A DNA stretch of 58,007 nucleotides from assembly GCA_017474045.1 (NCBI GenBank), contig JAFUHX010000009.1:1-58007 (forward strand), read 5' to 3'. The translations under genes and the position numbers were made by a program. Numbering within the stretch: position 1 is the first letter of the stretch; every line of letters starts with the position of its first letter. Origin of the DNA: Clostridia bacterium (GTDB taxonomy: Bacteria > Bacillota > Clostridia > Oscillospirales > Acutalibacteraceae). This document shows, one piece after another, positions 14,389 through 22,259 of this stretch. The notes under the pieces were generated by a model. That model saw only the letters and a program-made list of their open reading frames with translations. It made no database searches and had not been told where the DNA came from.

Positions 14389-15390
14389 ATGAAGTGGTAT
14401 AACAAAGAGGGTAATCTCAATGAAATTATTTTAAGCACAAGAGTCCGCCTTTCAAGAAACCTGAAGGATTATCCTTTTCCTGTCAGATTAGACGAAAACG
14501 GAAAAAAGCAGGTCTGCGCTTTAGTTAAAGATATTTTTCTGAAAGAAAAAGAGGACCTCAACTTCATTGAAATGGAGTCTCTTTCAGACTATGAAGCCGT
14601 TTCTTTAACTGAAAAGCATCTTATAAGTCCTCGTTTTGCCTCAGACGGAGAGGGCGGAGCACTTATTCTTTCAGAAGATGAATCGGTCAGCATAATGCTT
14701 TGTGAAGAAGACCATGTTAAAATTCAGATTATTGAACCGGGACTTTCTCTTTTGGCTGCCTTTGAAAAGGCAAATGAATTTGACAAAGAGCTGGAAGCTT
14801 CTCTTCCGGTTGCCTTTGATGAAAAGCTTGGCTATCTGACTCAATGCCCAACCAATCTCGGAACGGGAATGAGAGCCTCGGTTATTCTTCATCTTCCCGG
14901 CCTTGCGGCAAGCAGATCAATAAGTCGCCTTTCTTCAACTGTTTCAAAGCTGGGCTTAACTCTCAAAAGTGTTTATGCCGATGAAAAAGAATATATCGGC
15001 GACATTTATCAGCTTAGCAATCAGGTAACAATGGGAATTTCAGAAGACATGGCTGTTCAGAATCTTAATGCCATTGCCGAACAAATTGCCCAGCAGGAAA
15101 AGCAGGCAAGAGAAATTCTTGTTAAAGACGACAGGGTAATCGACAGAATTTTCCGTTCCTACGGAATTTTAAAAAGCGCACACATGCTGACTTGCTCAGA
15201 ATTCACTAAGCTTCTGTCTTTAGTAAGGTTGGGAGCCGCGCAAGGACTTTTAAATATTCCCCTTGAAACACTTTCAACTCTTTTGATTGAAATGCAGCCG
15301 GCAACAGTTAACGCTATTTCCAAAAGAGCGCTTAGCCGTTCTGAAAGAGACATAATCAGAGCCGAAAGGGTCAGAGAAGCGCTTAAATAA
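14389..15390 (+). CDS. mcsB: McsB, protein arginine kinase
   Basis: The 333-residue protein is a bacterial member of the phosphagen (ATP:guanido) kinase family that phosphorylates arginine residues on proteins, marking them for ClpC-ClpP. STRVRLSRNL near the N-terminus and CPTNLGTGMRASVILHLP in the middle are the nucleotide-binding and active-site segments; the cysteine in CPTNLGT is the family's catalytic-site cysteine. Length is slightly below the usual 350-360. The start follows GAGGAGG and is 2 bp beyond the mcsA stop. A strong terminator follows before clpC. Confidence 0.95.
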   Translation: MKWYNKEGNLNEIILSTRVRLSRNLKDYPFPVRLDENGKKQVCALVKDIFLKEKEDLNFIEMESLSDYEAVSLTEKHLISPRFASDGEGGALILSEDESVSIMLCEEDHVKIQIIEPGLSLLAAFEKANEFDKELEASLPVAFDEKLGYLTQCPTNLGTGMRASVILHLPGLAASRSISRLSSTVSKLGLTLKSVYADEKEYIGDIYQLSNQVTMGISEDMAVQNLNAIAEQIAQQEKQAREILVKDDRVIDRIFRSYGILKSAHMLTCSEFTKLLSLVRLGAAQGLLNIPLETLSTLLIEMQPATVNAISKRALSRSERDIIRAERVREALK

Positions 15391-15414
15391 AAGAAAACTA
15401 AGCCTTTGGGGAAG

Positions 15415-15451
15415 GAACTGTAAAAAACTTGTTTTTTTACAGTTCTTTTTT
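15415..15451 (+). terminator. Intrinsic terminator between mcsB and clpC
   Basis: GAACTGTAAAAA...TTTTTACAGTTC followed by TTTTTT. It lies inside the classical four-gene operon, so clpC must be transcribed by read-through or from a promoter of its own. I see no clear promoter or CtsR box after it. Confidence 0.8.
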
Positions 15452-15510
15452 ATACATATTAAAGTAAAGAAAGGAAGGCAGGCAGACTGTTGCCGTGCCG
15501 AAGAAATGCT

Positions 15511-17970
15511 ATGTATAAATTCACACCCTTTTCAGAAAAGGCAAACAGAGCTTTGAACTCCGCTGTTGAAACGGCAGAAAATATGGGTCACACTTATGTG
15601 GGAAGCGAACACCTTCTTCTCGGAATTTTAAGAGAAGACAACGGAAGAGGGAGTCAGCTTCTTTTTTCTAATTCCGTCAGCTTTCAGAAAACAGAAAGCG
15701 TTATTAAAAAAATCGTGGGGACCGGTGTTCCCACCAGCTTAACTATTGACGATTTCACAGGTCATTGCCGCCATATTATTGATGTTTCAATCGCTCTTTC
15801 AAAAGAGGAGGGTTGCGTTTTCGCCGGAACTGAACATCTTCTTTCAGCAATTCTGAAAGAAGAAAACAGCAGTGCAAACAAAATTCTTTCATCCTTCGAT
15901 TTCGGCTCAGAAAGTTTTTTTTCAAAGGGTCAGGGACGGGGCGCTTCGGTTTTCAGCGGCTCTAAGGAGCAAAGAAGCTCACAAAAAAACAAAACGCCCA
16001 ACCTCAATGCCTATGGCCATAACCTGACAGAAAAGGCATTAAGAGGTGAAATTGACCCCGTTTTCGGAAGAGACAAGGAAATTGAAAGAGTTATTCAGAT
16101 TCTTTCAAGAAGAACAAAAAATAACCCCTGTTTAATCGGTGAACCCGGAGTCGGAAAAACCGCCATTGCTGAAGCTATTGCGGAAAAAACAGCTTCCGGT
16201 GATGTTCCCGAGGGCTTAGAAGGAAAACGGATTTTTTCTCTTGATCTGACGGGTATGGTTGCAGGAACAAAATATCGCGGAGATTTTGAAGAAAGAATCA
16301 GAAACTGCATTGATGAGGTAATCAAGGCGAAGGATATTATTCTTTTTATCGATGAGGTTCATAACCTGATCGGAACGGGAAGCGCCGAAGGTGCCGTTGA
16401 TGCGGCAAACATTCTGAAGCCTACTCTTGCCAGAAGTGAAATTCAGATAATCGGTGCAACCACCTTGAATGAATACAGAAAATATATTGAAAAAGATAGT
16501 GCTCTTGAAAGGCGTTTTCAGCCCGTTACGGTTAACGAGCCCTCAAAAACACAGACTAAGGAAATTATTATGGGTCTTAAAAATAAATATGAGACCTTTC
16601 ACAAAACTGAAATTACCGACGAAGCCGTTGCGGCGGCAGTTGAAATGTCTTCAAGATATATAACCGACCGTTTTCTTCCCGATAAAGCCATTGATCTTAT
16701 TGATGAAGCGGCATCGGCTGTGAAGCTTCGAAGTTATATCCCTCCGGAAGAAATCAGGCTTCTTCAAGAAAAAATCGGAGAAATAAACGCTGAAAAAGCT
16801 GCCTGCATAAACAAGCAGGATTTTGAAAAGGCGGCGGCTCTCAGAGACAAAGAAAAAAAGCTTCTTTGTGAAATTGCAGGACTTAGAGCCAGGTGGAAAG
16901 AGGGCAATACTGAAAAAAATACTGTTGTTACAAGCGAAGATATTGCGAAGGTTGTTTCTGATTGGACCGGTGTTCCCATAAGCCGCCTGACACAAGAAGA
17001 AAGCGAAAGACTTTTGAACATGGAAAAAGAGCTTCACAAAAAAATTGTTGGTCAGGAAAAAGCTGTCAGCGCAGTTGCGGCGGCTGTCAGAAGAGGTCGA
17101 AGCGGAGTAAAAGACCCCTTCAGACCAATAGGCTCTTTTGTTTTTCTCGGACCCACAGGAGTCGGAAAAACAGAGCTTTGCAAGGCTCTGGCGTTTTCTT
17201 TGTTTGGCGATGAAAACGCTGTTGTGAGGTTTGATATGTCGGAATTTATGGAAAAGCATAATGTTTCGCGCCTTATCGGCTCACCTCCGGGCTATGTTGA
17301 CAGCGGCGAAGGCGGTCAGTTAACAGAAAAAATCAGAAGAAAACCCTACAGCGTTGTTTTGTTTGATGAAATTGAAAAAGCACACAGCGACGTTTTCGGT
17401 CTTCTTCTTCAGATTTTAGACTGCGGATTTTTGTCAGACAGCCACGGAAAAAAAGTTGATTTCAGAAACTGCATTATAATCATGACTTCAAACATCGGTG
17501 CAAAATTAATTAACGGAAGCGCATCTCCAATGGGCTTTTCTGAAAGCGGCGAAAACGGGCTGATTGAAAACAGCAGTCTTTATCAGAACATTATGAAAGA
17601 GCTGAAAACGGTTTTCAAGCCGGAGCTTATTAACAGACTTGACGAAATCATTGTTTTTGACCGTCTCAGCCGTGAACAGACCAAGGAAATTGCTGAAAGA
17701 CTCATAAAAGAAAGCCTTGACCGCATGGAAAATTCAGGCTATATTCTCAGCTTTTCAGAAAGCGTTGTTGAACAAATCTCTGAAAAGGGTTTTGATTTTG
17801 TCAACGGTGCAAGACCGCTTAAAAGAGCAATTTCTCAAAAAATCGAGAATCCTATAAGTGACGCCGTTCTTTCGGGAAAAATTAAAAAAGGAATAAAATA
17901 TACCCTCAATTTCAATGAGGGTGAGCTGGTTTTTTTAAAAGAAAAAGAAGCTTGCTCCTCTGAAGCTTGA
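15511..17970 (+). CDS. clpC: ClpC, AAA+ unfoldase of the ClpCP protease
   Basis: This roughly 819-residue protein has two N-terminal Clp repeats (about 1-140) and a first AAA+ module with Walker A GEPGVGKT (about 210) and Walker B IILFIDEVHNL. A middle domain with a UVR-like helix (EKAAALRDKEKKL) comes next. The second AAA+ module has GPTGVGKTE (about 549) and VVLFDEIEKAH, and an MGF-containing loop before the last helices is the probable ClpP-docking element. It unfolds arginine-phosphorylated clients marked by McsB. The ATG at 15511 matches the usual N-terminus; an in-frame TTG at 15490 with AGGAAGG upstream would add seven residues. A terminator separates it from mcsB. Confidence 0.95.
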   Translation: MYKFTPFSEKANRALNSAVETAENMGHTYVGSEHLLLGILREDNGRGSQLLFSNSVSFQKTESVIKKIVGTGVPTSLTIDDFTGHCRHIIDVSIALSKEEGCVFAGTEHLLSAILKEENSSANKILSSFDFGSESFFSKGQGRGASVFSGSKEQRSSQKNKTPNLNAYGHNLTEKALRGEIDPVFGRDKEIERVIQILSRRTKNNPCLIGEPGVGKTAIAEAIAEKTASGDVPEGLEGKRIFSLDLTGMVAGTKYRGDFEERIRNCIDEVIKAKDIILFIDEVHNLIGTGSAEGAVDAANILKPTLARSEIQIIGATTLNEYRKYIEKDSALERRFQPVTVNEPSKTQTKEIIMGLKNKYETFHKTEITDEAVAAAVEMSSRYITDRFLPDKAIDLIDEAASAVKLRSYIPPEEIRLLQEKIGEINAEKAACINKQDFEKAAALRDKEKKLLCEIAGLRARWKEGNTEKNTVVTSEDIAKVVSDWTGVPISRLTQEESERLLNMEKELHKKIVGQEKAVSAVAAAVRRGRSGVKDPFRPIGSFVFLGPTGVGKTELCKALAFSLFGDENAVVRFDMSEFMEKHNVSRLIGSPPGYVDSGEGGQLTEKIRRKPYSVVLFDEIEKAHSDVFGLLLQILDCGFLSDSHGKKVDFRNCIIIMTSNIGAKLINGSASPMGFSESGENGLIENSSLYQNIMKELKTVFKPELINRLDEIIVFDRLSREQTKEIAERLIKESLDRMENSGYILSFSESVVEQISEKGFDFVNGARPLKRAISQKIENPISDAVLSGKIKKGIKYTLNFNEGELVFLKEKEACSSEA

Positions 17971-17984
17971 AAATGAAACAAGGC

Positions 17985-18013
17985 TTGACAGAAAAAGCGA
18001 AGCCGAGTATCAT
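17985..18013 (+). promoter_or_regulatory. Promoter for tcdA
   Basis: TTGACA (17985-17990), a 17-bp spacer and TATCAT (18008-18013), followed by a GGGAGGGG ribosome site. Confidence 0.65.
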
Positions 18014-18041
18014 AAGCTAAGAAAATAAAGGGAGGGGCATT

Positions 18042-18752
18042 ATGTCTGAAATGTTTTCACGAACAGAGCTTCTTTTAGGTCAGGAAGGTCTTGAAAAACT
18101 GAAAAACTCAAGAGTTGCTGTTTTCGGCGTCGGCGGAGTGGGTGGCTATGTTGCCGAAGCTCTTGCGAGAAGCTCAGTGGGTGAAATTGACCTTGTTGAT
18201 AACGACACGGTCAGCCTTTCAAACATTAACCGACAGATAATTGCCACAACGAAAACTGTTGGACAAAAAAAGACTCAGGTTATGAAAGAAAGAATTCTTG
18301 AAATTAACCCTTCGGCAAGGGTTAATACCTTTGATGTTTTTTTCATGCCTGACACAGCCGAACTTTTTGATTTTTCAAAGTATAGCTATGTGGTTGATGC
18401 AATAGACACAGTAACGGGAAAAATTGCCCTTGTTGAATGTGCTCAGAAGGCAGGCGTTCCCATAATAAGCTCAATGGGTGCAGGAAACAAGCTTGACCCA
18501 ACACAGTTTGAAGTGACAGATATTTATAAAACATCGGTTTGTCCGCTGGCAAGAGTGATGAGAACGGAGCTTAAAAAAAGAGGAATTAAAAAGCTCAAGG
18601 TAGTCTATTCAAAGGAACCGGCATTAACTCCTCTTTCAGACGGTGGAGAGTCAGGAAGAAAAAGAACTCCCGGAAGTGTTTCCTTTGTTCCTTCGGTTGC
18701 AGGTCTGATTGTTGCCGGAGAGGTAATTAAAGATATTATCGGGAAAGAATAA
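18042..18752 (+). CDS. tcdA: tRNA threonylcarbamoyladenosine dehydratase (TcdA/YgdL, E1-like)
   Basis: This 236-residue E1/ThiF-like protein carries the adenylate-forming loop GVGGVGGYVAEALARS (about 28-43), the D-NxxxxxNR segment VDNDTVSLSNINRQI, and the VVDAIDTV motif. The TcdA-specific part includes SMGAGNKLDPT and the C-terminal RTPGSVSFVPSVAGL. TcdA cyclises t6A at position 37 of ANN-decoding tRNAs. It has its own promoter after clpC and a terminator after its stop, so it is a single-gene unit. Confidence 0.93.
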   Translation: MSEMFSRTELLLGQEGLEKLKNSRVAVFGVGGVGGYVAEALARSSVGEIDLVDNDTVSLSNINRQIIATTKTVGQKKTQVMKERILEINPSARVNTFDVFFMPDTAELFDFSKYSYVVDAIDTVTGKIALVECAQKAGVPIISSMGAGNKLDPTQFEVTDIYKTSVCPLARVMRTELKKRGIKKLKVVYSKEPALTPLSDGGESGRKRTPGSVSFVPSVAGLIVAGEVIKDIIGKE

Positions 18753-18775
18753 AAAAGGCAAATCAATATAAAAAG

Positions 18776-18820
18776 AACCATTGTAAAAGCGGGGTTTTTC
18801 AGCTGATACAATGGTTTTTT
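18776..18820. terminator. Intrinsic terminator of tcdA
   Basis: AACCATTGTA...TACAATGGTT followed by TTTT. The inner loop can form a small AGC/GCT stem. Confidence 0.85.
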
Positions 18821-18839
18821 CTGTTTTGTGTTTTTGTTT

Positions 18840-18975
18840 TTGATAGGGACACGGCAAGCCGTTTCCCCACAGGAAAGTCGCAAGGCGAAATTTCGCCCGC
18901 TTTTAGCTCGGACATAAATTTTCAGCGTTGCCGGATAGCGACACAAAAATTTTCTCCTGAAAAGAAGAATTTTTA
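18840..18975. other. Structured intergenic stretch without a gene
   Basis: This stretch contains several small inverted repeats: ACGGC-AA-GCCGT, a perfect 14-bp palindrome GGCGAAATTTCGCC at 18884-18897, and the related half-blocks GTTGCC and TAGCGAC. No convincing frame or ribosome site is present. The density of small hairpins resembles the 255-bp repeats elsewhere in the window, although the sequence differs. It may be a member of another intergenic repeat family. Confidence 0.4.
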
Positions 18976-18976
18976 A

Positions 18977-19009
18977 GAGGACAGCAGCATTGCCGTCCTC
19001 TTTTCTTTC
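18977..19009. terminator. Terminator facing the C39 peptidase gene
   Basis: GAGGAC-A-GCA and TGC-C-GTCCTC form a hairpin with one mismatch. It is followed by a T-rich run on the plus strand and lies just beyond the stop of the minus-strand peptidase gene. Confidence 0.6.
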
Positions 19010-19027
19010 CCTTGTTATGCTTCGCCT

Positions 19028-20002
19028 CTAATTATAATATGCCAGCTTATATAATTTCGGATAGTGCTCAATAAACTGCGAAAGGTTTGTTCGCGTGGAT
19101 GAGCCCGGGTCGTTTATGGTGAAGTTTTTGGCTGAAAGACTGCTTGCTTCAGTCTTGTGTCCGGTAATTGTTACCCAATGCTGAGAGCCGTTTGAGTTTT
19201 TTGAGCCTAAAATTACGGGCTTTCCGCTTCTGAGCTTTTCATAAATAAGGGAAAGATAGTCAGAAGAAGAAACCAAAACAGTTTTATAGTTTTCAGGCCA
19301 ATATAACCAGCCGGCAGGGGCATAGGTTAGACTCGCAGCCATATCTTTAGGCGTAATTGTTTTGCCGAGCCTGAAAGATTCCGTCATAGCCAGAGCAGTT
19401 GTTGTGCAGCCGGAAGAGCCTATAGTGTCGCCCGACATTCCTATTTTAATGTTTTTCCAGCGGGAGTCGGTTTGTTTATATGAAGGAACATTAAGAGAAA
19501 TCTTTTTAAAAGCTGTTTCAGGCTTTTCTTCGCTTAAATAGTCAGACAAAACATAGCCCATTTTTGTTCCGTGATAAAGAACCTTTGTCCATTGACCGCT
19601 TTGAGAAAGATAAACAACACATTCGCCGTTTTCAAGCTTGCCTTTAATATCGTAGCTTGTTCCGGCGCCTTTTCTGATGTTCAGTCTTGAACCGCCTGTT
19701 TTAACAAAAAGAGCCTTGCTGGTTGCTCTTTGCTTTAAAAAGTCGCTGTGGCAATAGCCGGTTTTCCCTTGAGAGTATTCAACTTTATAGAAGCTTCCGC
19801 TTTTTGCCAATACTGTTACCCAAGAGCCTTTTTTCAGCTTTTTAACAACGGAAGAAGAAGTGCTTGCCGTTTTTCTGACGTTAAGCGAGGTCTCTTCGGT
19901 AATAACCTTTGCCGCTTTTGAATTTTCATTTGCGCCGTATGCTGCCTGAGAGAAAATAAAAACAGCCATGATACAGAGAAAAAACTTTAGAAAATGTTTC
20001 AC
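19028..20002 (-). CDS. Secreted SH3-domain protein with C39-like cysteine peptidase domain
   Basis: This 324-residue protein has a signal peptide (about 1-23, cleavage near AYGA) and two bacterial SH3 domains (about 33-90 and 97-157, each with an LNVRK/LNIRK start and a GYxxSDxL end). A C39-type papain-fold domain follows with C199 in GSSGCTTTALAM, H275 in SQHWVTITG and D298 in INDPG. The catalytic triad is therefore complete. SH3 domains bind peptidoglycan, so the enzyme probably acts at the wall on peptide or cross-bridge substrates; bacteriocin-type processing is less likely with no ABC exporter nearby. Single-gene unit. Confidence 0.85.
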   Translation of the reverse strand: MKHFLKFFLCIMAVFIFSQAAYGANENSKAAKVITEETSLNVRKTASTSSSVVKKLKKGSWVTVLAKSGSFYKVEYSQGKTGYCHSDFLKQRATSKALFVKTGGSRLNIRKGAGTSYDIKGKLENGECVVYLSQSGQWTKVLYHGTKMGYVLSDYLSEEKPETAFKKISLNVPSYKQTDSRWKNIKIGMSGDTIGSSGCTTTALAMTESFRLGKTITPKDMAASLTYAPAGWLYWPENYKTVLVSSSDYLSLIYEKLRSGKPVILGSKNSNGSQHWVTITGHKTEASSLSAKNFTINDPGSSTRTNLSQFIEHYPKLYKLAYYN

Positions 20003-20134
20003 GCTGTACCTCCTTTGTCGTTTGATTCTGAGATCTCATGGGAAGCATTATAACATAAAAAAAGCTTCTTTTTCGTGGAAAATAATGCCGCAAAAGGCAA
20101 GTTAAAGAAAAGAAGAAAAAAATCAATTTTAGAC

Positions 20135-20163
20135 TTGAACTGACTTAACATTTATGATATTAT
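20135..20163 (+). promoter_or_regulatory. Promoter for the 20199 gene
   Basis: TTGAAC (20135-20140), a 17-bp spacer and TATTAT (20158-20163). Confidence 0.6.
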
Positions 20164-20198
20164 AAATTGAATACTCATACTAAAGGAGATGTATTTTA

Positions 20199-20744
20199 AT
20201 GTTGGAACAGGTTGAAAGCAAAATTCAGCAATTAAAGCAGCAACAAAAAGAAGAATATTATAAAAAGAAAGACGAAGATTTGTTGAGCTGGGGTCTCACC
20301 GGAAATAAAGGAAAGAAAAAAGGTGTTCCTCTTATTGTAACTGACGACGAATATGAAGCTCTTGTTGAAGCTTCTGCAGGACTTAAAGGCTCAGCAAGAA
20401 ACAAAATTGCTTCCATTCTCAATGTTTGCTCAATCGGCGTTGTTGCGTTGGGAATAATTTTAGGAATAGTATGCTATAAGTTCGCAAGTGAGCTTAATTT
20501 TATCTATTTTTCAGTTTCTATTGTGGTTTCATTAATACTTGCTCTTGTTTTCAAGGGCCTTTCAGAAGCAATCAGACTTCTTCAGCAACTTGTTGACGAA
20601 AAAAGAATTGAAGATTTCAAGAAGACAAAAACTGCCAGAAAAAATTCTTCTTATTCAGGAAATCCGCAATATTCAGCACCCAATATTCAATTTGCATATT
20701 CCGATTCATTTGTTTCTTTTGATCCCACAGCGGCTGATCAATAA
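20199..20744 (+). CDS. Hypothetical protein with two central membrane spans
   Basis: This 181-residue protein begins with a charged, probably coiled-coil segment (EQVESKIQQLKQQQKEEYYKKKDEDLLSWGL). A soluble stretch, two hydrophobic spans (about 72-92 and 95-115), an amphipathic helix LSEAIRLLQQLVDEKRIEDF and a polar Ser/Tyr-rich tail follow. No family is recognised. The arrangement, with both termini in the cytoplasm around a hairpin of two spans, would suit an adaptor or scaffold. It has its own promoter, an AAAGGAG ribosome site and a terminator after the stop. Confidence 0.65.
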   Translation: MLEQVESKIQQLKQQQKEEYYKKKDEDLLSWGLTGNKGKKKGVPLIVTDDEYEALVEASAGLKGSARNKIASILNVCSIGVVALGIILGIVCYKFASELNFIYFSVSIVVSLILALVFKGLSEAIRLLQQLVDEKRIEDFKKTKTARKNSSYSGNPQYSAPNIQFAYSDSFVSFDPTAADQ

Positions 20745-20799
20745 GAAAGAAAAGGCTTTAATTCAGTTCTGATTTCATTTATCAGTTAATAAAAAGCGA

Positions 20800-20823
20800 A
20801 GACCTCCCGAAAGGGAGGTCTTT
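20800..20823. terminator. Bidirectional terminator
   Basis: AGACCTCCC-GAAA-GGGAGGTCT with flanking A and T runs, between the 20199 gene and the convergent 40-residue peptide gene. Confidence 0.9.
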
Positions 20824-20837
20824 ATGCTTAAGAAAAA

Positions 20838-20960
20838 TTATGCTTCTGCTCCATCTTCAGCTTCATCTTCTTTGATGAACTGGCTGAAGAAATCATATAA
20901 TGACTTTACAAGGGCTTTGATAAATCCAAAAACGTCTTCAAGAAGCTGTAAAACCTCCAT
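20838..20960 (-). CDS. 40-residue amphipathic peptide
   Basis: A complete frame runs from ATG 20960 to TAA 20838. It has a textbook AAAGGAGG ribosome site and a strong promoter at 20996-21024, so translation is very likely. The product is MEVLQLLEDVFGFIKALVKS, then LYDFFSQFIK, then an acidic tail EDEAEDGAEA. Hydrophobic residues fall in pairs every three to four positions (3/4, 6/7, 10/11, 13/14, 17/18, 21/22, 24/25, 28/29), giving one continuous amphipathic helix of about 30 residues. It has no signal peptide. Membrane-surface binding or a modulin-like or regulatory role is inference; no family is named. Confidence 0.75.
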   Translation of the reverse strand: MEVLQLLEDVFGFIKALVKSLYDFFSQFIKEDEAEDGAEA

Positions 20961-20995
20961 GAATAAAACCTCCTTTACAAATCATTCTTAACATT

Positions 20996-21024
20996 ATATT
21001 AACATTATGTTTTTATATTGTCAA
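20996..21024 (-). promoter_or_regulatory. Promoter of the 40-residue peptide gene
   Basis: On the minus strand TTGACA (21024-21019), a 17-bp spacer and TAATAT (21001-20996). This is among the best promoters in the window and serves only this small gene. Confidence 0.75.
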
Positions 21025-21067
21025 GATAAAACCTGAAATTAAAATTATAAAAGAATATTTAAAACTC

Positions 21068-22156
21068 TTACCATTTGTTTTCAACGTATTCACAGAAAGC
21101 ATACATATCGTTGATTTCCAGCTTTGTTCCGTCGTCAAGTGTAACATCGCCACTCCAGAGACCGTGAACCTGATGAGTATGCATTCTGGCAATTCCAACG
21201 TTCATGTCGGAATGGTGGTCAAAGAAGGGCTTCATTGTCATATTAAATCTTCCGTCTTCGGAAACAAATTTCCAGTCGTTCATATATTTGTCGGGCTTGG
21301 GGAAGGTTTCAACATCTACTGCACCGAATTTATGAGCTTTTCCGTCATAGAAAATGCAGGTTTCTGTTGCGTTGCTTTCGTCGCCGATTGCCCAAGTAAT
21401 TTCAAAGCCAAAAAGGTGTTTTTCACCCTTCTCGTCGGTGATATAGGATGAGCCGTTGCCCCAATACCAAACCATTTTGTGAGGAGTATTGACTCTTCCC
21501 CAGTCAAGAGCGCAGAAGGTGTCTTCCTTTGAAAACTCATAAACATCGTCGCCGAATTTATAATAGCCTTCGCAGGGCATGCAGTTTTGTTTGGTTGTCA
21601 TGAAATATTTTGTTTCGTCACCTTTGAAGGGAAGAACAGTTGTAATATTTTCAAGACCGGGCATGATGTCCATTTTGAAAGAACATTCAACGAGCTTGTT
21701 TTTAAGCGGCATTTTGAAATAAAGGGTTCTGTAGTCTTCCTTTGTGTCAAATTCAAAATCTGCCTTGCCTATTTTGGCTGTGAATCGGTTGGGAGCGTCG
21801 CCCTTTTTCGGAGGAATATATTTCTTTCCGCCAAGGAAAAGCTGAGTTGCGTCTGCAATAACCTTGCCTTCCTGAATGTCAACCAATTTAGCCGCAATAT
21901 AGCCGCCGATTGAGATGTTGGCAAAGCTGAGCTGAACCATGTATTTTCCGTTGCAGACCTGATAAAAATCCCATTCCTTTTTGCTCATGGGGTTTCCGGG
22001 TTTAACATTGTTTCTGTCGTAGTCAAAAACATTGTGTCTTGCCCAGCCTTTTGCAAGAAGCTTTCCGTCAGCGCTGAGAAGAGGGGTTTCTTCTGTGTAT
22101 TCAGTCTGTTTTGATTTTTCACTCCATTGAGTGTAGGGTATGTAGGTTCTTTCCAT
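21068..22156 (-). CDS. DUF2804 family protein
   Basis: This 362-residue soluble protein matches the DUF2804 family. Landmarks are the N-terminal TPLLSADGKLLAKGWARHNVFDYDRN, a central CALDWGRV and WYWGNGSSY, and an HKFGAVDVE segment. These lie in a beta-rich protein whose fold has been likened to lipocalin-like double barrels. Its biochemical role is unknown. The ATG is preceded by AAGGAGA. It is a single gene upstream of which sbcC ends in the same direction, separated by about 100 bp. Confidence 0.8.
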   Translation of the reverse strand: MERTYIPYTQWSEKSKQTEYTEETPLLSADGKLLAKGWARHNVFDYDRNNVKPGNPMSKKEWDFYQVCNGKYMVQLSFANISIGGYIAAKLVDIQEGKVIADATQLFLGGKKYIPPKKGDAPNRFTAKIGKADFEFDTKEDYRTLYFKMPLKNKLVECSFKMDIMPGLENITTVLPFKGDETKYFMTTKQNCMPCEGYYKFGDDVYEFSKEDTFCALDWGRVNTPHKMVWYWGNGSSYITDEKGEKHLFGFEITWAIGDESNATETCIFYDGKAHKFGAVDVETFPKPDKYMNDWKFVSEDGRFNMTMKPFFDHHSDMNVGIARMHTHQVHGLWSGDVTLDDGTKLEINDMYAFCEYVENKW

Positions 22157-22259
22157 AAGTATCTCTCCTTATTCAAGCAGTTGACTGCTTTTTTTCTATT
22201 GTATCAGTTTTTTTGCTGTTATTGCAACCTTTTTTTCAAAATAATTATTCTTAAAAAGA

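Noticed and set aside
18605-18946. 113-residue minus-strand frame antisense to the end of tcdA
   Set aside because: It lies partly inside tcdA, crosses a terminator and a palindrome, and has no ribosome site.
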